A stretch of 64,000 nt of DNA from contig NZ_SBJH01000067.1 in the NCBI RefSeq assembly GCF_004368405.1, forward strand, positions 1 to 64,000, read 5' to 3'. The position numbers and the translations under genes are program-made. Origin of the DNA: Olivibacter sp. XZL3 (GTDB lineage Bacteria; Bacteroidota; Bacteroidia; Sphingobacteriales; Sphingobacteriaceae). The notes under the pieces are model-generated. The model had not been told where the DNA came from. It did not search any database and worked only from the letters and a program-made list of their open reading frames with translations. Positions 49,935 through 58,758 of the stretch are shown here, piece after piece. Position 1 is the first letter of the stretch. Each line of letters starts with the position of its first letter.

Positions 49935-51377
49935 TCACATGTTTTTGACCTTGGTATTTCTTTTTACCAACAAATAACTAACATATAGGAGTACTAGCCA
50001 AACCGGAATTAATTCAACGGGCGTTTTCATTCCCGTCAGCCACATAACGACTAATACGCCGACTAAAAATAACAAGCATATATAATTTGTGACTGGATAT
50101 AGGAAGGTGGGGAATTTTGTGACAATCTGTTCTGCTCTTTTTGCTTTACGAAAAAACAAATGCGTAATACTGATCATAATCCAATTGATGATCAACGAGG
50201 AAACTACCAGCGACATAAGAATTCCCAAGGCCTCCTCCGGTATCAGTTTATTGACAACAATACAGATTGCCGCAAAAATAGCTGACACTAAGATCGCCAT
50301 AACGGGGACGTGATTTTTGTTTAACTGTGACAAGACCTTCGGCGCATTTCCCTGCTTGGCTAAACCATAAAGCATCCGACTATTGCTGTAAACACTGCTG
50401 TTATAAACCGATAGTGCTGCTGTGAGCACGATCATATTCAATACGTTTGCAATAATACTGGTAAAGTAGAATGTGGTTCCAAAAAGCGAGAACTCAAAAC
50501 CTTTCAGGGTATCGAAAACAGCCACAAAAGGACTACTTCCTGTCGTGATTTCTCTCCAGGGTGACAATGAAAACAATATAATTAAAGCACCAACATAGAA
50601 AATGAGAATCCGATAAATCACCTGGTTGGTTGCTTTAGGGATATTCTTCTCGGGATTTTCAGCTTCGGCCGCGGTAATACCGATCAGCTCCAGGCCACCA
50701 AAAGAAAACATAATTAGTGCCATTGCCGTTAGTAGGCCTTGATATCGTCCCTCCTCATCGACGCCGAACAGCCCTTTTGGAAAAAAACCACCATCGTTCC
50801 AGAGATTGTTTATACTTGCTTCTTCTCCCCCGCTTCCGCTGATCAACAAATAAGCACCGAAAAGAATCATAGCAATAATAGCAACCACTTTGACGATAGA
50901 AAACCAAAATTCGGCTTCACCATATATTTTTACAGAAGCCAAATTGATGGCGTTTATAACAAGGAAGAAAAACAAACTGGAAACCCAGAGCGGAATTTCA
51001 GGCCACCAAAATTGCACATAAATACCGATAGCCGTCAGCTCTGACATGCTTACCAATATGTATAAAATCCAGTAGTTCCATCCGGAAGCGTAACCCGGAA
51101 ATGCGCCCCAGTACTTGTATGCAAAGTGACTAAAACTTCCTGACACCGGCTCTTCCACCACCATTTCTCCTAACTGACGCATAATGAGAAAAGCAATGAG
51201 ACCTGCTACGGCATATCCTAAAACCACCGCGGGACCCGCCATTACGGCTGCCGGACCAATACCTAGAAACAATCCGGTGCCGATCGCCCCGCCTAAAGCA
51301 ATTAACTGAATATGTCTATTTAATAATCCCCGTTTAAGTTCTTTGCGATTTGAAGTGCTTTCTTGTAGGTTTTCCAA
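49935..51377 (-). CDS. AAT-type amino acid permease (APC superfamily)
   Basis: A 480-residue carrier with twelve helices. The N-terminal K-R-G-L-L-N-R-H-I-Q-L-I-A-L-G-G-A-I-G-T-G leads into L-F-L-G-I-G, the hallmark of the AroP/PheP/CycA/ProY branch. E-M-V-V-E-E-P-V-S-G-S-F-S-H-F-A follows. Members import neutral or aromatic amino acids or D-alanine/glycine by proton symport. Exact substrate cannot be read. Confidence 0.92.
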   Translation of the reverse strand: MENLQESTSNRKELKRGLLNRHIQLIALGGAIGTGLFLGIGPAAVMAGPAVVLGYAVAGLIAFLIMRQLGEMVVEEPVSGSFSHFAYKYWGAFPGYASGWNYWILYILVSMSELTAIGIYVQFWWPEIPLWVSSLFFFLVINAINLASVKIYGEAEFWFSIVKVVAIIAMILFGAYLLISGSGGEEASINNLWNDGGFFPKGLFGVDEEGRYQGLLTAMALIMFSFGGLELIGITAAEAENPEKNIPKATNQVIYRILIFYVGALIILFSLSPWREITTGSSPFVAVFDTLKGFEFSLFGTTFYFTSIIANVLNMIVLTAALSVYNSSVYSNSRMLYGLAKQGNAPKVLSQLNKNHVPVMAILVSAIFAAICIVVNKLIPEEALGILMSLVVSSLIINWIMISITHLFFRKAKRAEQIVTKFPTFLYPVTNYICLLFLVGVLVVMWLTGMKTPVELIPVWLVLLYVSYLLVKRNTKVKNM

Positions 51378-51494
51378 AATCTATTCTTTTATCGTGTAAA
51401 AAGCAAAGGTAAAAGATATATACATTTTGTAATGATTATTTTCAAATAATAGGCGGTAAAGGCAAGTTTTAAGTAGAAATATAGCAAATAATGC

Positions 51495-51534
51495 AAAAGC
51501 GGTACCCTGCTTCTCAGCAAGCGGTGCCGCTTTT
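51495..51534. terminator. Hairpin terminator between two minus-strand genes
   Basis: AAAAGCGGTACC and GGTGCCGCTTTT arms (one G-T pair) enclose an inner TGC/GCA stem. On the minus strand the stem ends in CTTTT. It closes the gene at 51570 and isolates the permease gene. Confidence 0.7.
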
Positions 51535-51569
51535 CTCAAATCTAAATAGCCGGATGGAACAAAGCGAGA

Positions 51570-51854
51570 TTAAGAAAGTATAATTCTCTTCAGATCGATA
51601 ATATTCTTGGTACTTGAGTACGTTACCCGGTAACTATGTAATTTATTGGGATGTTTCTCACCATCAATAAATACGACATCCATGTATCGGGTATATTCAT
51701 AATCCGCACTTAAACGAACGTCCGTCCATGCCATCTGAAAAGGCTTAACTTGAAAGCGGTCGGTATTTACCTCACTTGGCAGTTCTTCAGGGTGCTCAAG
51801 CAGGTATTTTTGCAAATGATCAGGGAAGGCCGATAAAGCTTTAAAATTTTCCAT
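51570..51854 (-). CDS. Hypothetical 94-residue protein
   Basis: A soluble protein with M-E-N-F-K-A-L-S-A-F-P-D-H-L-Q-K-Y-L and a beta-rich centre V-R-L-S-A-D-Y-E-Y-T-R-Y-M-D-V-V-F. It ends I-I-D-L-K-R-I-I-L-S. I do not recognise a family. A terminator hairpin lies 36 nt past its stop, which supports it as a transcribed unit. Confidence 0.6.
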   Translation of the reverse strand: MENFKALSAFPDHLQKYLLEHPEELPSEVNTDRFQVKPFQMAWTDVRLSADYEYTRYMDVVFIDGEKHPNKLHSYRVTYSSTKNIIDLKRIILS

Positions 51855-52264
51855 AACAAGTTTGTTTTAGCGATATAAAATTAAATTAAAATATGATTGT
51901 ATGATTATACATCTTTTACACAGATGAAATGAGAAAAAGAGCGTTGAAGATTCCATAGATGCTACGCACATCTGAACCGACAACGTCGCCAGATTGTGTC
52001 AGTCGTTACAGCGCGATCCACTGTCCTAAAAAAGGGGCTGTACTGTTCACTTCTTGGTATAACCCCCCGCTTTTTAATGGCTTGGGCACCCACGCTCGCC
52101 AGTACGCTTAACCGAAAACAAATAGAAGTTTTCACGATAAAGCACTTCTCGTTAAGTCTTTGCTAGGCTTTCCCCTTCGCTAATGCGTTTAAACACAAAT
52201 GTCGATGGACTTTGGAAAGGAGTTTGCGTTTCGTTTATCTAGTTTTTTACCATTAACCACAACG
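51855..52264. other. Gene-free divergent region
   Basis: About 410 nt lie between the divergent hypothetical gene and the PEBP gene. The first 60 nt are strongly AT-rich and probably hold the promoter of the minus-strand gene. I see no RNA or repeat that I trust. Confidence 0.45.
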
Positions 52265-52735
52265 ATGAAAATAAGAAGCACTTTTGAACCGTTTACCGAA
52301 ATACCGCAAAAATATACATGTCTAGGTCTTAACGTGAGTCCACCTCTAACATTTGAAGAAATCCCCCCGGAAACGGTCAGCTTAGTACTGTTGTTGGAAG
52401 ATATGGACGCCACGCCAACGGTATGGACGCACTGGCACGTATTCAATATCCCACCAACCACACACAGCGTGGAAGAAGGACAGATACCGAAGGGCGGGAT
52501 CGAAGGCTTATGCAACAACCACACTTTTGGCTATGAAGGCCCTTGCCCTAAATACTTTAGTGGCACGCATCAATATGCATTCAAGCTCTATGCGTTGAGC
52601 AAGCTATTGGCCTTACCGCCGACCACCGAACCTGAGCAAATTAAAGAAGAGATGAAGGGATACATCGTTTCCACTGCCGAATTAGTGGTACGCTGCACAA
52701 GTGATCAACACAAAAGTGAGGCACAGCAAGTATAA
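52265..52735 (+). CDS. YbhB/YbcL-type PEBP (Raf-kinase-inhibitor-like) protein
   Basis: I start at the Met at 52265 (M-K-I-R-S-T-F-E-P-F), giving 156 residues, since the 22 residues upstream are not family-like. PEBP features are C-L-G-L-N-V-S-P-P-L, L-L-L-E-D-M-D-A-T-P, T-H-W-H-V-F-N-I-P and Y-E-G-P-C-P. The usual E-D-P-D reads E-D-M-D. Bacterial PEBPs bind anionic ligands; the role is unknown. It is 15 nt before the GT9 gene. Confidence 0.87.
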   Translation: MKIRSTFEPFTEIPQKYTCLGLNVSPPLTFEEIPPETVSLVLLLEDMDATPTVWTHWHVFNIPPTTHSVEEGQIPKGGIEGLCNNHTFGYEGPCPKYFSGTHQYAFKLYALSKLLALPPTTEPEQIKEEMKGYIVSTAELVVRCTSDQHKSEAQQV

Positions 52736-52750
52736 GCGAGATCCCTTACG

Positions 52751-53869
52751 ATGAACAGGATTATAAGAGATGTAAAGAAAATAGCCATTCTAAGAGCGAA
52801 TGCACTCGGCGATCTTTTGGTCGTTCTTCCCGCGGTCAATGCGCTTAGACGCACCTATGTGGATGCCGAAATTGTGTTGCTAGGAAGCCCATGGCACGCT
52901 ACTTTTCTAGCGAACAAGCGAACGGATATCGATCGTGTGATTGTGATACCGATTTACAAGTATATCCGGGAAGAAAACCAGCAAGCAGAAGATAAGCAGG
53001 AAATCGAAAGTTTTTTTCAGCGCATGCAGGACGAGCGATTCGACATAGCAATTCACTTTCAAGGCCGGGGTGTCGCTGCCAATCCATTCATAAAACGGTT
53101 GAAAGCACGTATAACAGTAGGGCACACTTGTGAAGAGGCTGTTCCGCTCGACTACTCGATCCCTTACGTCCATTATCAGCACGAAGTGCTTCGATACTTG
53201 GAACTAGTAGAACAAATAGGGGCAGTTCGGAGTACTTTGGATCCCGTGGTCGACCTTTTTCCGGCAGAATTGAAAGAAGCAGATCGCATTCTCCAAAGCT
53301 TGGCAATAGACAGGCCATACGTCGTTCTTCACCCCGGAGCGAAGGATCTTCGCCGACGCTGGCTTCCGGACAAGTTTGCACAATTGGCCGATGAACTGGC
53401 AAAAGAAGGACATACAGTGCTGTTTACGGGTGACGATGAGGACGAAAGCTATATTCAACAGTTAATGAGCAATATGAGAAGCTCCGCTGCTTACGCTTGC
53501 CGTCAAATGCCGTTAACAACGTTAGCCGCATTGCTTGCCAAAAGCCAGTTGGTCATTTCGAACGATACAGGCCCACTCCATTTAGCCCGTGCGGTTGGAG
53601 CGAAGACCCTTGGCCTCTATTGGGCACCCAATTTTATCAAATGGGGGCCGCTCAATATGCGGAAGCACCGACATGTTACGTCGTGGGATATGCAATGTCC
53701 GAGATGTGGTATGGTTCCGAACACACCCTACCCTTTTGAGCCCAAGCATCCCGATTGCGAACATCTCTTTTCTTTCGTAAGAGGCCTCGAAGTACGCGAA
53801 GTGTTAATAGAAGCCAAGCGCTTGCTCTCGGACGAGCTGCACGAAAATGAAGGTTACTACAAAGAATAA
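52751..53869 (+). CDS. GT9-family (heptosyltransferase-like) glycosyltransferase
   Basis: A 372-residue cytoplasmic enzyme with I-L-R-A-N-A-L-G-D-L-L-V-V-L-P-A at the start (acceptor site with Asp), V-V-L-H-P-G-A-K-D-L-R-R-R-W-L (donor site start) and S-N-D-T-G-P-L-H-L-A-R-A-V-G. GT9 enzymes add heptose in lipopolysaccharide cores. It opens a group with a GT4-like enzyme and an SDR, spaced 13 and 39 nt. A C-terminal C-P-R-C and a later Cys are unusual. Confidence 0.9.
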   Translation: MNRIIRDVKKIAILRANALGDLLVVLPAVNALRRTYVDAEIVLLGSPWHATFLANKRTDIDRVIVIPIYKYIREENQQAEDKQEIESFFQRMQDERFDIAIHFQGRGVAANPFIKRLKARITVGHTCEEAVPLDYSIPYVHYQHEVLRYLELVEQIGAVRSTLDPVVDLFPAELKEADRILQSLAIDRPYVVLHPGAKDLRRRWLPDKFAQLADELAKEGHTVLFTGDDEDESYIQQLMSNMRSSAAYACRQMPLTTLAALLAKSQLVISNDTGPLHLARAVGAKTLGLYWAPNFIKWGPLNMRKHRHVTSWDMQCPRCGMVPNTPYPFEPKHPDCEHLFSFVRGLEVREVLIEAKRLLSDELHENEGYYKE

Positions 53870-53882
53870 TAAATAGATCAAT

Positions 53883-54860
53883 ATGGAAATAATATCGCAA
53901 AAGCCGTTAAAAGTGTTAACGTGGCATGTGCACGGTAGCTACCTTTATTATTTGACCCAAGTGCCCTGTCAATTTTATTTGCCGGTAATGCCTGGCCGGC
54001 CAGAGGGCTATGGTGGCCGCTCTGGAACCTTTAAGTGGGGCGATAACGTGCATGAAATATCAATAGACGAGGTGAAGAAAACGGATTTTGATTGCATTTT
54101 ATTTCAATCGAGAAAAAACTACCTGGAAGACCAATTTGAAATTTTGGATGAACATCAAAGAAGCCTTCCTAAGATATACCTGGAGCACGATCCCCCAAGG
54201 GAAGTACCTACCGATACCCGACATATTGTCGATGATCCGGATGTACTACTGGTACATGTAACCCATTTTAACAAGCTCATGTGGAATAATAACCGAACAC
54301 CTACGAGAGTGATCGAGCACGGTGTGTTAATTCCGGAAGACGTTCAATACACCGGTATTCTCGACAAGGGCATCGTAGTAATTAATGGAATAGCTAAGCG
54401 CGGAAGGCGCTTGGGGTTTGATATTTTCAAAGAGGTACAACAACACATTCCTTTAGATCTTGTAGGAATGGAATCGGAACAGGCCGGCGGGCTTGGTGAA
54501 ATACCGCCTCCGGAATTACCCTCTTTTATTTCTCAGTATCGATTTTTCTTTAACCCAATTAGATATACCAGCCTGGGCTTAGCGGTTTGCGAGGCGATGA
54601 TGATCGGCTTACCAATCGTAGGTCTGGCTACCACGGAAATGGCTGTAACCATCGACAGCGGAAAATCAGGATATATTCATACGGATATTACAAGCCTGAT
54701 AGATAAGATGCATTTACTGCTCGACGACCCTGTACATGCCAAACAGTTAAGCAATACCGCTAAAGAAACCGCTAAACAAAAATTCGGTATTGATCGATTC
54801 ATCCAAGATTGGCTACGAACATTTCAGCAGGTAAGTGAACGAGCCACCCAGTTAAGATAA
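53883..54860 (+). CDS. GT4-like glycosyltransferase
   Basis: The 325-residue protein has two Rossmann-like halves. V-L-T-W-H-V-H-G-S-Y-L-Y-Y is at the start and the donor-site pattern G-L-A-V-C-E-A-M-M-I-G-L-P-I-V-G-L with E-M-A-V is near residues 235-260. It is short for GT4 (commonly 350-400). It follows the GT9 gene by 13 nt, so both probably build one surface glycan. Acceptor and donor sugars are unknown. Confidence 0.82.
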   Translation: MEIISQKPLKVLTWHVHGSYLYYLTQVPCQFYLPVMPGRPEGYGGRSGTFKWGDNVHEISIDEVKKTDFDCILFQSRKNYLEDQFEILDEHQRSLPKIYLEHDPPREVPTDTRHIVDDPDVLLVHVTHFNKLMWNNNRTPTRVIEHGVLIPEDVQYTGILDKGIVVINGIAKRGRRLGFDIFKEVQQHIPLDLVGMESEQAGGLGEIPPPELPSFISQYRFFFNPIRYTSLGLAVCEAMMIGLPIVGLATTEMAVTIDSGKSGYIHTDITSLIDKMHLLLDDPVHAKQLSNTAKETAKQKFGIDRFIQDWLRTFQQVSERATQLR

Positions 54861-54899
54861 GATATCAAAGTCCATTAAATCATTAAATCAAATAACATT

Positions 54900-55628
54900 A
54901 TGAGCAACACGTTAAAAGACAAAGTAATATTAGTTACCGGAGCCGGTCGCGGCTTAGGTGCCGCCATTTGCAAGAGACTTTCTCAAGAAGGTGCCCAGAT
55001 CGTACTGACAGACATAAGAGAAGACGATTTAACGCGTACCGCGAGCGAAATAACCGATGCAGGCTGTAACGCCCGTAGCTACGTAATGGATGTAGGTCAA
55101 GAAAGTAGTGTACAGGAAGTAATGGAAAGAGTTGTAAACGAGTTGGGCAAACTGGACGTAGTAATCAATAATGCGGGGGTCGACTATACGAAATCGGTAG
55201 AAGAGTTGAGTCTGGACGAATGGGATAAAGTGATGAGTGTCAACCTGCGTGGACCATTCGTCGTTTCAAAAACGGCCTTCCCGATTTTGAGGAAAAATGG
55301 GCAAGGGCATATTGTAAACATCGTGTCGACTGCAAGCAAGCGCGCTTGGGCAAATGCCTCACCGTATCATGCCAGCAAATGGGGATTACTCGGATTTAGT
55401 CACGCCCTACATGTTGAAGGACGTAAAGAGAATATAAAAGTAACCGCAGTGATTGCAGGCGGAATGAAAACGCCTTTTCTTTTAGATCGCTTTCCCGACA
55501 TAGATGTCAATTTACTGCAAGATCCGGAGAATGTGGCAGACACCATCCGATATGTACTGTCGCAACCAGCAGAGACCGTTATTCCAGAGGTGATGGTGCT
55601 TCCAATGACTGAAACTTCCTGGCCATAG
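54900..55628 (+). CDS. SDR-family oxidoreductase
   Basis: A classical 242-residue short-chain dehydrogenase: V-T-G-A-G-R-G-L-G (cofactor loop), N-N-A-G-V-D-Y, I-V-S-T-A-S, catalytic Y-H-A-S-K, and I-A-G-G-M-K-T-P. The D-I-R-E after strand 2 favours NAD(H). It may modify a sugar nucleotide or polyol for the adjacent glycosyltransferases. A terminator hairpin follows 7 nt after the stop. Confidence 0.9.
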   Translation: MSNTLKDKVILVTGAGRGLGAAICKRLSQEGAQIVLTDIREDDLTRTASEITDAGCNARSYVMDVGQESSVQEVMERVVNELGKLDVVINNAGVDYTKSVEELSLDEWDKVMSVNLRGPFVVSKTAFPILRKNGQGHIVNIVSTASKRAWANASPYHASKWGLLGFSHALHVEGRKENIKVTAVIAGGMKTPFLLDRFPDIDVNLLQDPENVADTIRYVLSQPAETVIPEVMVLPMTETSWP

Positions 55629-55635
55629 GCTTTAA

Positions 55636-55671
55636 GAAATCTCTTATCTTTAAAAATAGGTAAGAGATTTC
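55636..55671. terminator. Hairpin terminator after the glycosyltransferase group
   Basis: GAAATCTCTTA pairs with TAAGAGATTTC (11 bp) around a 14-nt A-rich loop, followed by ATTCTATTC. It ends the PEBP-GT9-GT4-SDR transcript. Confidence 0.75.
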
Positions 55672-55725
55672 ATTCTATTCCCCGTCCGTGCCAATAGCCA
55701 ATGCTTCAGCTCGCAAAAACCTGTT

Positions 55726-56088
55726 TCATGAAGCATCTAACAATTCGACAACCTTCCGTTCCATCAAACTTAAATCAAACGGTTTCGAAATGAAGGCACT
55801 GATCTCCTTCCTTTGTTGCAGATCATCGTTCCGCATATGAGCAGACATGATCACGATCGGTTTATTTTTAGCTAATAGGTTATTTGAAATATCCATAGCA
55901 AGTTCCAATCCGTTTCCGTCCGGAAGATTAATGTCGAGCAAGAATAAATGTGGTATAACCGTCAGCATAGCCTCTTTAAAGCTTTTTATGTTTGCGAAAG
56001 TTTTTACTTCTGCATGTTCCGATAGAAAAATAGATAATATGTCCCGTATATCCTCTTCATCTTCAAGAATATAAACTAACTTTCTCAT
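55726..56088 (-). CDS. Single-domain response regulator (CheY-like)
   Basis: A 120-residue receiver domain: V-Y-I-L-E-D-E-E-D (acidic pocket), phosphoacceptor Asp in L-L-D-I-N-L-P-D-G-N-G (about residue 53), I-V-I-M-S-A-H and I-S-K-P-F-D. No output domain. It likely acts in a phosphorelay or by protein contact. It is divergent from the NarL-type regulator gene across a 295-nt region with operator-like repeats. Confidence 0.9.
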   Translation of the reverse strand: MRKLVYILEDEEDIRDILSIFLSEHAEVKTFANIKSFKEAMLTVIPHLFLLDINLPDGNGLELAMDISNNLLAKNKPIVIMSAHMRNDDLQQRKEISAFISKPFDLSLMERKVVELLDAS

Positions 56089-56138
56089 TAGTGTTCGATT
56101 GTTTGGTAGTCAGCATACACATGCAATTCTCAGGCCAT

Positions 56139-56161
56139 ATTCATTCCAAAACGGAATGAAT
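56139..56161. promoter_or_regulatory. Perfect 9-bp inverted repeat between two regulator genes
   Basis: ATTCATTCC and GGAATGAAT flank AAAAC. It lies 51 nt before the receiver gene start and 223 nt before the NarL-type gene. It may be an operator or a small hairpin. Confidence 0.5.
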
Positions 56162-56167
56162 TTATCA

Positions 56168-56195
56168 ATATGTGTATATTCAGTGCATATGTGTA
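56168..56195. repeat. Tandem ATATGTGTA sites 19 nt apart
   Basis: ATATGTGTA at 56168-56176 and 56187-56195 repeat exactly. A related inverted element ACACATGC lies at about 56117. With the adjacent inverted repeat this looks like a regulator binding region. Confidence 0.4.
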
Positions 56196-56383
56196 AACTT
56201 ACCCTGAGCAATCGGCTCAATTAATCAGCAACGCTGTGTAGGATTCAACTCTCCTAATGCGAAAATATCTACTTAAAGATCACGCACATAGCGTATCACT
56301 AAGACTCGCCATGGTCATAATATCATATTAATTCTTATTTTTACCAATTAGTTAAAAAATAAAAACAATGCACCCGGATTATT

Positions 56384-57010
56384 ATGGAATGTAATATTGG
56401 AATTCTAGACGATCAGCGCCTATTTCTTCACGCAATTTCCCTACTTATTCAGCAGTTTGAAGATTTTAACGTTGTAATCGCCGTAGAAAACAGTTTCGAC
56501 TTATATAGTAAGCTAAAGTCGTCGCCTTCACTTCCCGACATTCTTTTGATCGATGTGGTACAGCCGACAATAGACGTTGCTTCACTGGTGAAAGAAGTCA
56601 AAAACAGCTACCCTGACATCAAGCTCGTTGCATTATCCGCACATGAAGATAGCGACAAAGTGATCAAAATGGTGAAGGCCGGATGCTGTGCCTATCTTTC
56701 TAAAATGATGGCCGCAAACGAGCTGAAAGAAGCATTAGAATCTATAAATTCGCTCGGATACTATAATAACCATTTAACCAGTTTATCCTATCACCATATG
56801 TCAACTGCTGAAATCGTATTAACCGACCGGGAAAGAGAATTTTTAAATCTTGCTGCAAGCGATTTTAATTATCAGGAGATCGCCGGTAAAATGTTCCTTT
56901 CTGTCAAAACGATTGATGGCTATCGCGCCAGCCTTTTTGAAAAATTTAATGTAAAGAGCAGAGTCGGACTTATTTTAGAGGCTATCAGACGGAACTACCT
57001 AGAAGTGTGA
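56384..57010 (+). CDS. NarL/LuxR-type response regulator
   Basis: A 208-residue regulator. Receiver (1-120): I-G-I-L-D-D-Q-R-L, phosphoacceptor Asp in L-L-I-D-V-V, and Y-L-S-K near residue 104. C-terminal LuxR HTH (about 145-205): L-T-D-R-E-R-E-F-L-N-L, Y-Q-E-I-A-G-K-M-F-L-S-V-K-T-I-D-G-Y-R. It could be the partner of the nearby kinase or of the HisKA_3-type kinase at 12920, which belongs to the class that usually pairs with NarL regulators. Confidence 0.92.
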   Translation: MECNIGILDDQRLFLHAISLLIQQFEDFNVVIAVENSFDLYSKLKSSPSLPDILLIDVVQPTIDVASLVKEVKNSYPDIKLVALSAHEDSDKVIKMVKAGCCAYLSKMMAANELKEALESINSLGYYNNHLTSLSYHHMSTAEIVLTDREREFLNLAASDFNYQEIAGKMFLSVKTIDGYRASLFEKFNVKSRVGLILEAIRRNYLEV

Positions 57011-57028
57011 AACGCGGTTCACCTAATT

Positions 57029-57451
57029 TTATTTGCTTTTCTTTCGCACGAAGCCATCCAAATAATAGGCTTCTTCGGCCTCACCACAAAAACAATTTTG
57101 TTGATAATAAAAGAGTTTACTAAATCCGTTTACGATGTTGGACGTATAGATCGCTTTGATATGCTTAGCGACGATCTCTTCCTCCGAAGACTTATACAGG
57201 TCCCTTGCCGCCTGTTTGGGAAAATCAGCATATGTTTCATCGTCAAAAAACACATAGGTTACCTGTACTGCGCCAAACATATACAGGTCTTTCTTTCTCC
57301 GACAATATCGAACGATTTCCGCCTTTTTTAAAGCCTGAACAACTTTAAATAAAAGCACGACGTACACTTTAAAATCTAAGGTCTCAATCCTTTTCCTAAG
57401 AAAGATAATCGGTTCCTCGCTTTCCTTGTTTGTTTGAACGACCGTTTCCAA
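57029..57451 (-). CDS. Hypothetical 140-residue protein
   Basis: A soluble protein with no signal. Parts include F-L-R-K-R-I-E-T-L-D-F-K-V-Y, V-R-Y-C-R-R-K-K-D-L-Y-M-F-G and N-C-F-C-G-E-A-E-E-A-Y-Y-L-D-G-F at the end. I recognise no family. It lies between the NarL regulator and the kinase on the opposite strand, so it may be part of the signalling patch only by position. Confidence 0.55.
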   Translation of the reverse strand: METVVQTNKESEEPIIFLRKRIETLDFKVYVVLLFKVVQALKKAEIVRYCRRKKDLYMFGAVQVTYVFFDDETYADFPKQAARDLYKSSEEEIVAKHIKAIYTSNIVNGFSKLFYYQQNCFCGEAEEAYYLDGFVRKKSK

Positions 57452-57673
57452 TAGGGTACGCTGAAAATTTATAATTACGTTATATTACAACCACTGCAAA
57501 GCTACAAATTTCGGAACGCAAAAAACCACAGCAGACTTATAAACAATAGAAACGCACTTAAGCGGTCTTATCGCTTGATCACTTAATAAATAGCTGGTTT
57601 TCCGGGCTACTGTGAATAAATTTAACTACCTTTAGTATTCTCTACCAAGAGACTAATTTCCAAAAAAATCCTT

Positions 57674-58702
57674 ATGGAACACGCTGCAGAACTACTTTTA
57701 TCGCTTGTCAGGGAAGACAATCGTTATTATTTCATATTCGATATAGCCCAAAAACGTTTTTTGTTTGTCAATCCTGCGTTCGAATCTTTTTTCCATGTGC
57801 GTTCCGGCGAAACAGAAGGCGATTCGCTTATTAAAATGATCCATCCGGACGATGTGGACTATCTCAAAAGTCATGTTCAGTCTGCACAGCCTGGACTTTT
57901 CCTAACTGATATCGAGTTTAGAATCATACATTTCGACAAAAAAGAATATATCTTTTCCATGAGCGCACGTCTCGAAAAGAAGCACGACAAAAAGTTGATT
58001 TCAGGATACTTGAGTGACATCACAAGGCAAAAAGAAAATGCCCTCTATTTGAATGAATTCAACAACAGGAAAAATTCAATTCTGAATATATTAGCTCATG
58101 ATTTAGGTGGCCCACTCGGAAACATTAAAAACCTTTCGCACCTTTTAAAACAACGGTTTAAATCGCTGGATGAGGAAAATCTGCAAAAAATCATTACGTC
58201 TATCGAAAGAAATACGAATATGGGCATTCAGATCATAAACGATTTTCTCAACCGTGAGTTTATTGAAGCAGTAGGTGTTCAGCTTCTAAAAACCCGTGTC
58301 AACCTGATCGAAAAGATGGAAAGCATCATCATGGAGTACCAGCAATCGCAAAGTCAGACGGGTAAAGCCTTCTTTTTGGAAACAAACAGCACTAAAATAT
58401 ATGTAGAGATTGATGAAAACAAGTTTTTTCAGGCCTTGACTAATCTCATCTCGAACGCTTTGAAATTCACGCCCGACGGCGGTAGTATACGTGTCGAGGT
58501 ATTGGAATTGGCAGAAACGGTGTTGATTGCTATTAAAGACGACGGCATTGGCATTCCTCAAAAGTTCCAAAAGCAATTATTCGACAAATTCTCCGGAGCC
58601 GGTAGACCCGGATTGAAGGGAGAGCGCTCTACAGGACTCGGAATGTCTATTATCAAAACCATTATAGATTGGCACCAAGGAAAAATTTGGTTTGATAGCT
58701 AA
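57674..58702 (+). CDS. PAS sensor histidine kinase, 3' end cut by an in-frame stop
   Basis: A 342-residue cytoplasmic kinase: PAS domain (about 15-120), HisKA with His142 in L-A-H-D-L-G-G-P-L-G, HATPase with N-L-I-S-N-A-L-K-F-T-P, D-D-G-I-G-I-P and G-L-G-M-S-I-I-K. The frame stops at TAA (58700-58702) right after G-K-I-W-F-D-S. In the same frame 15 more family-like codons follow, E-N-E-G-T-S-F-Y-I-E-L-A-K-S-N, to a second TAA at 58748-58750. So the last beta strand with the G-T-S-F motif is lost. Either a nonsense mutation or a sequencing error is likely. Confidence 0.88.
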   Translation: MEHAAELLLSLVREDNRYYFIFDIAQKRFLFVNPAFESFFHVRSGETEGDSLIKMIHPDDVDYLKSHVQSAQPGLFLTDIEFRIIHFDKKEYIFSMSARLEKKHDKKLISGYLSDITRQKENALYLNEFNNRKNSILNILAHDLGGPLGNIKNLSHLLKQRFKSLDEENLQKIITSIERNTNMGIQIINDFLNREFIEAVGVQLLKTRVNLIEKMESIIMEYQQSQSQTGKAFFLETNSTKIYVEIDENKFFQALTNLISNALKFTPDGGSIRVEVLELAETVLIAIKDDGIGIPQKFQKQLFDKFSGAGRPGLKGERSTGLGMSIIKTIIDWHQGKIWFDS

Positions 58703-58758
58703 GAAAATGAGGGCACCAGCTTTTATATCGAACTGGCAAAAAGTAACTAAGGAGCGCC

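Noticed and set aside
56368-56394. Eight-residue upstream frame (M-H-P-D-Y-Y-G-M) overlapping the NarL-type regulator start
   Set aside because: Such a short frame arises by chance; no run of regulatory codons or attenuator hairpin accompanies it.
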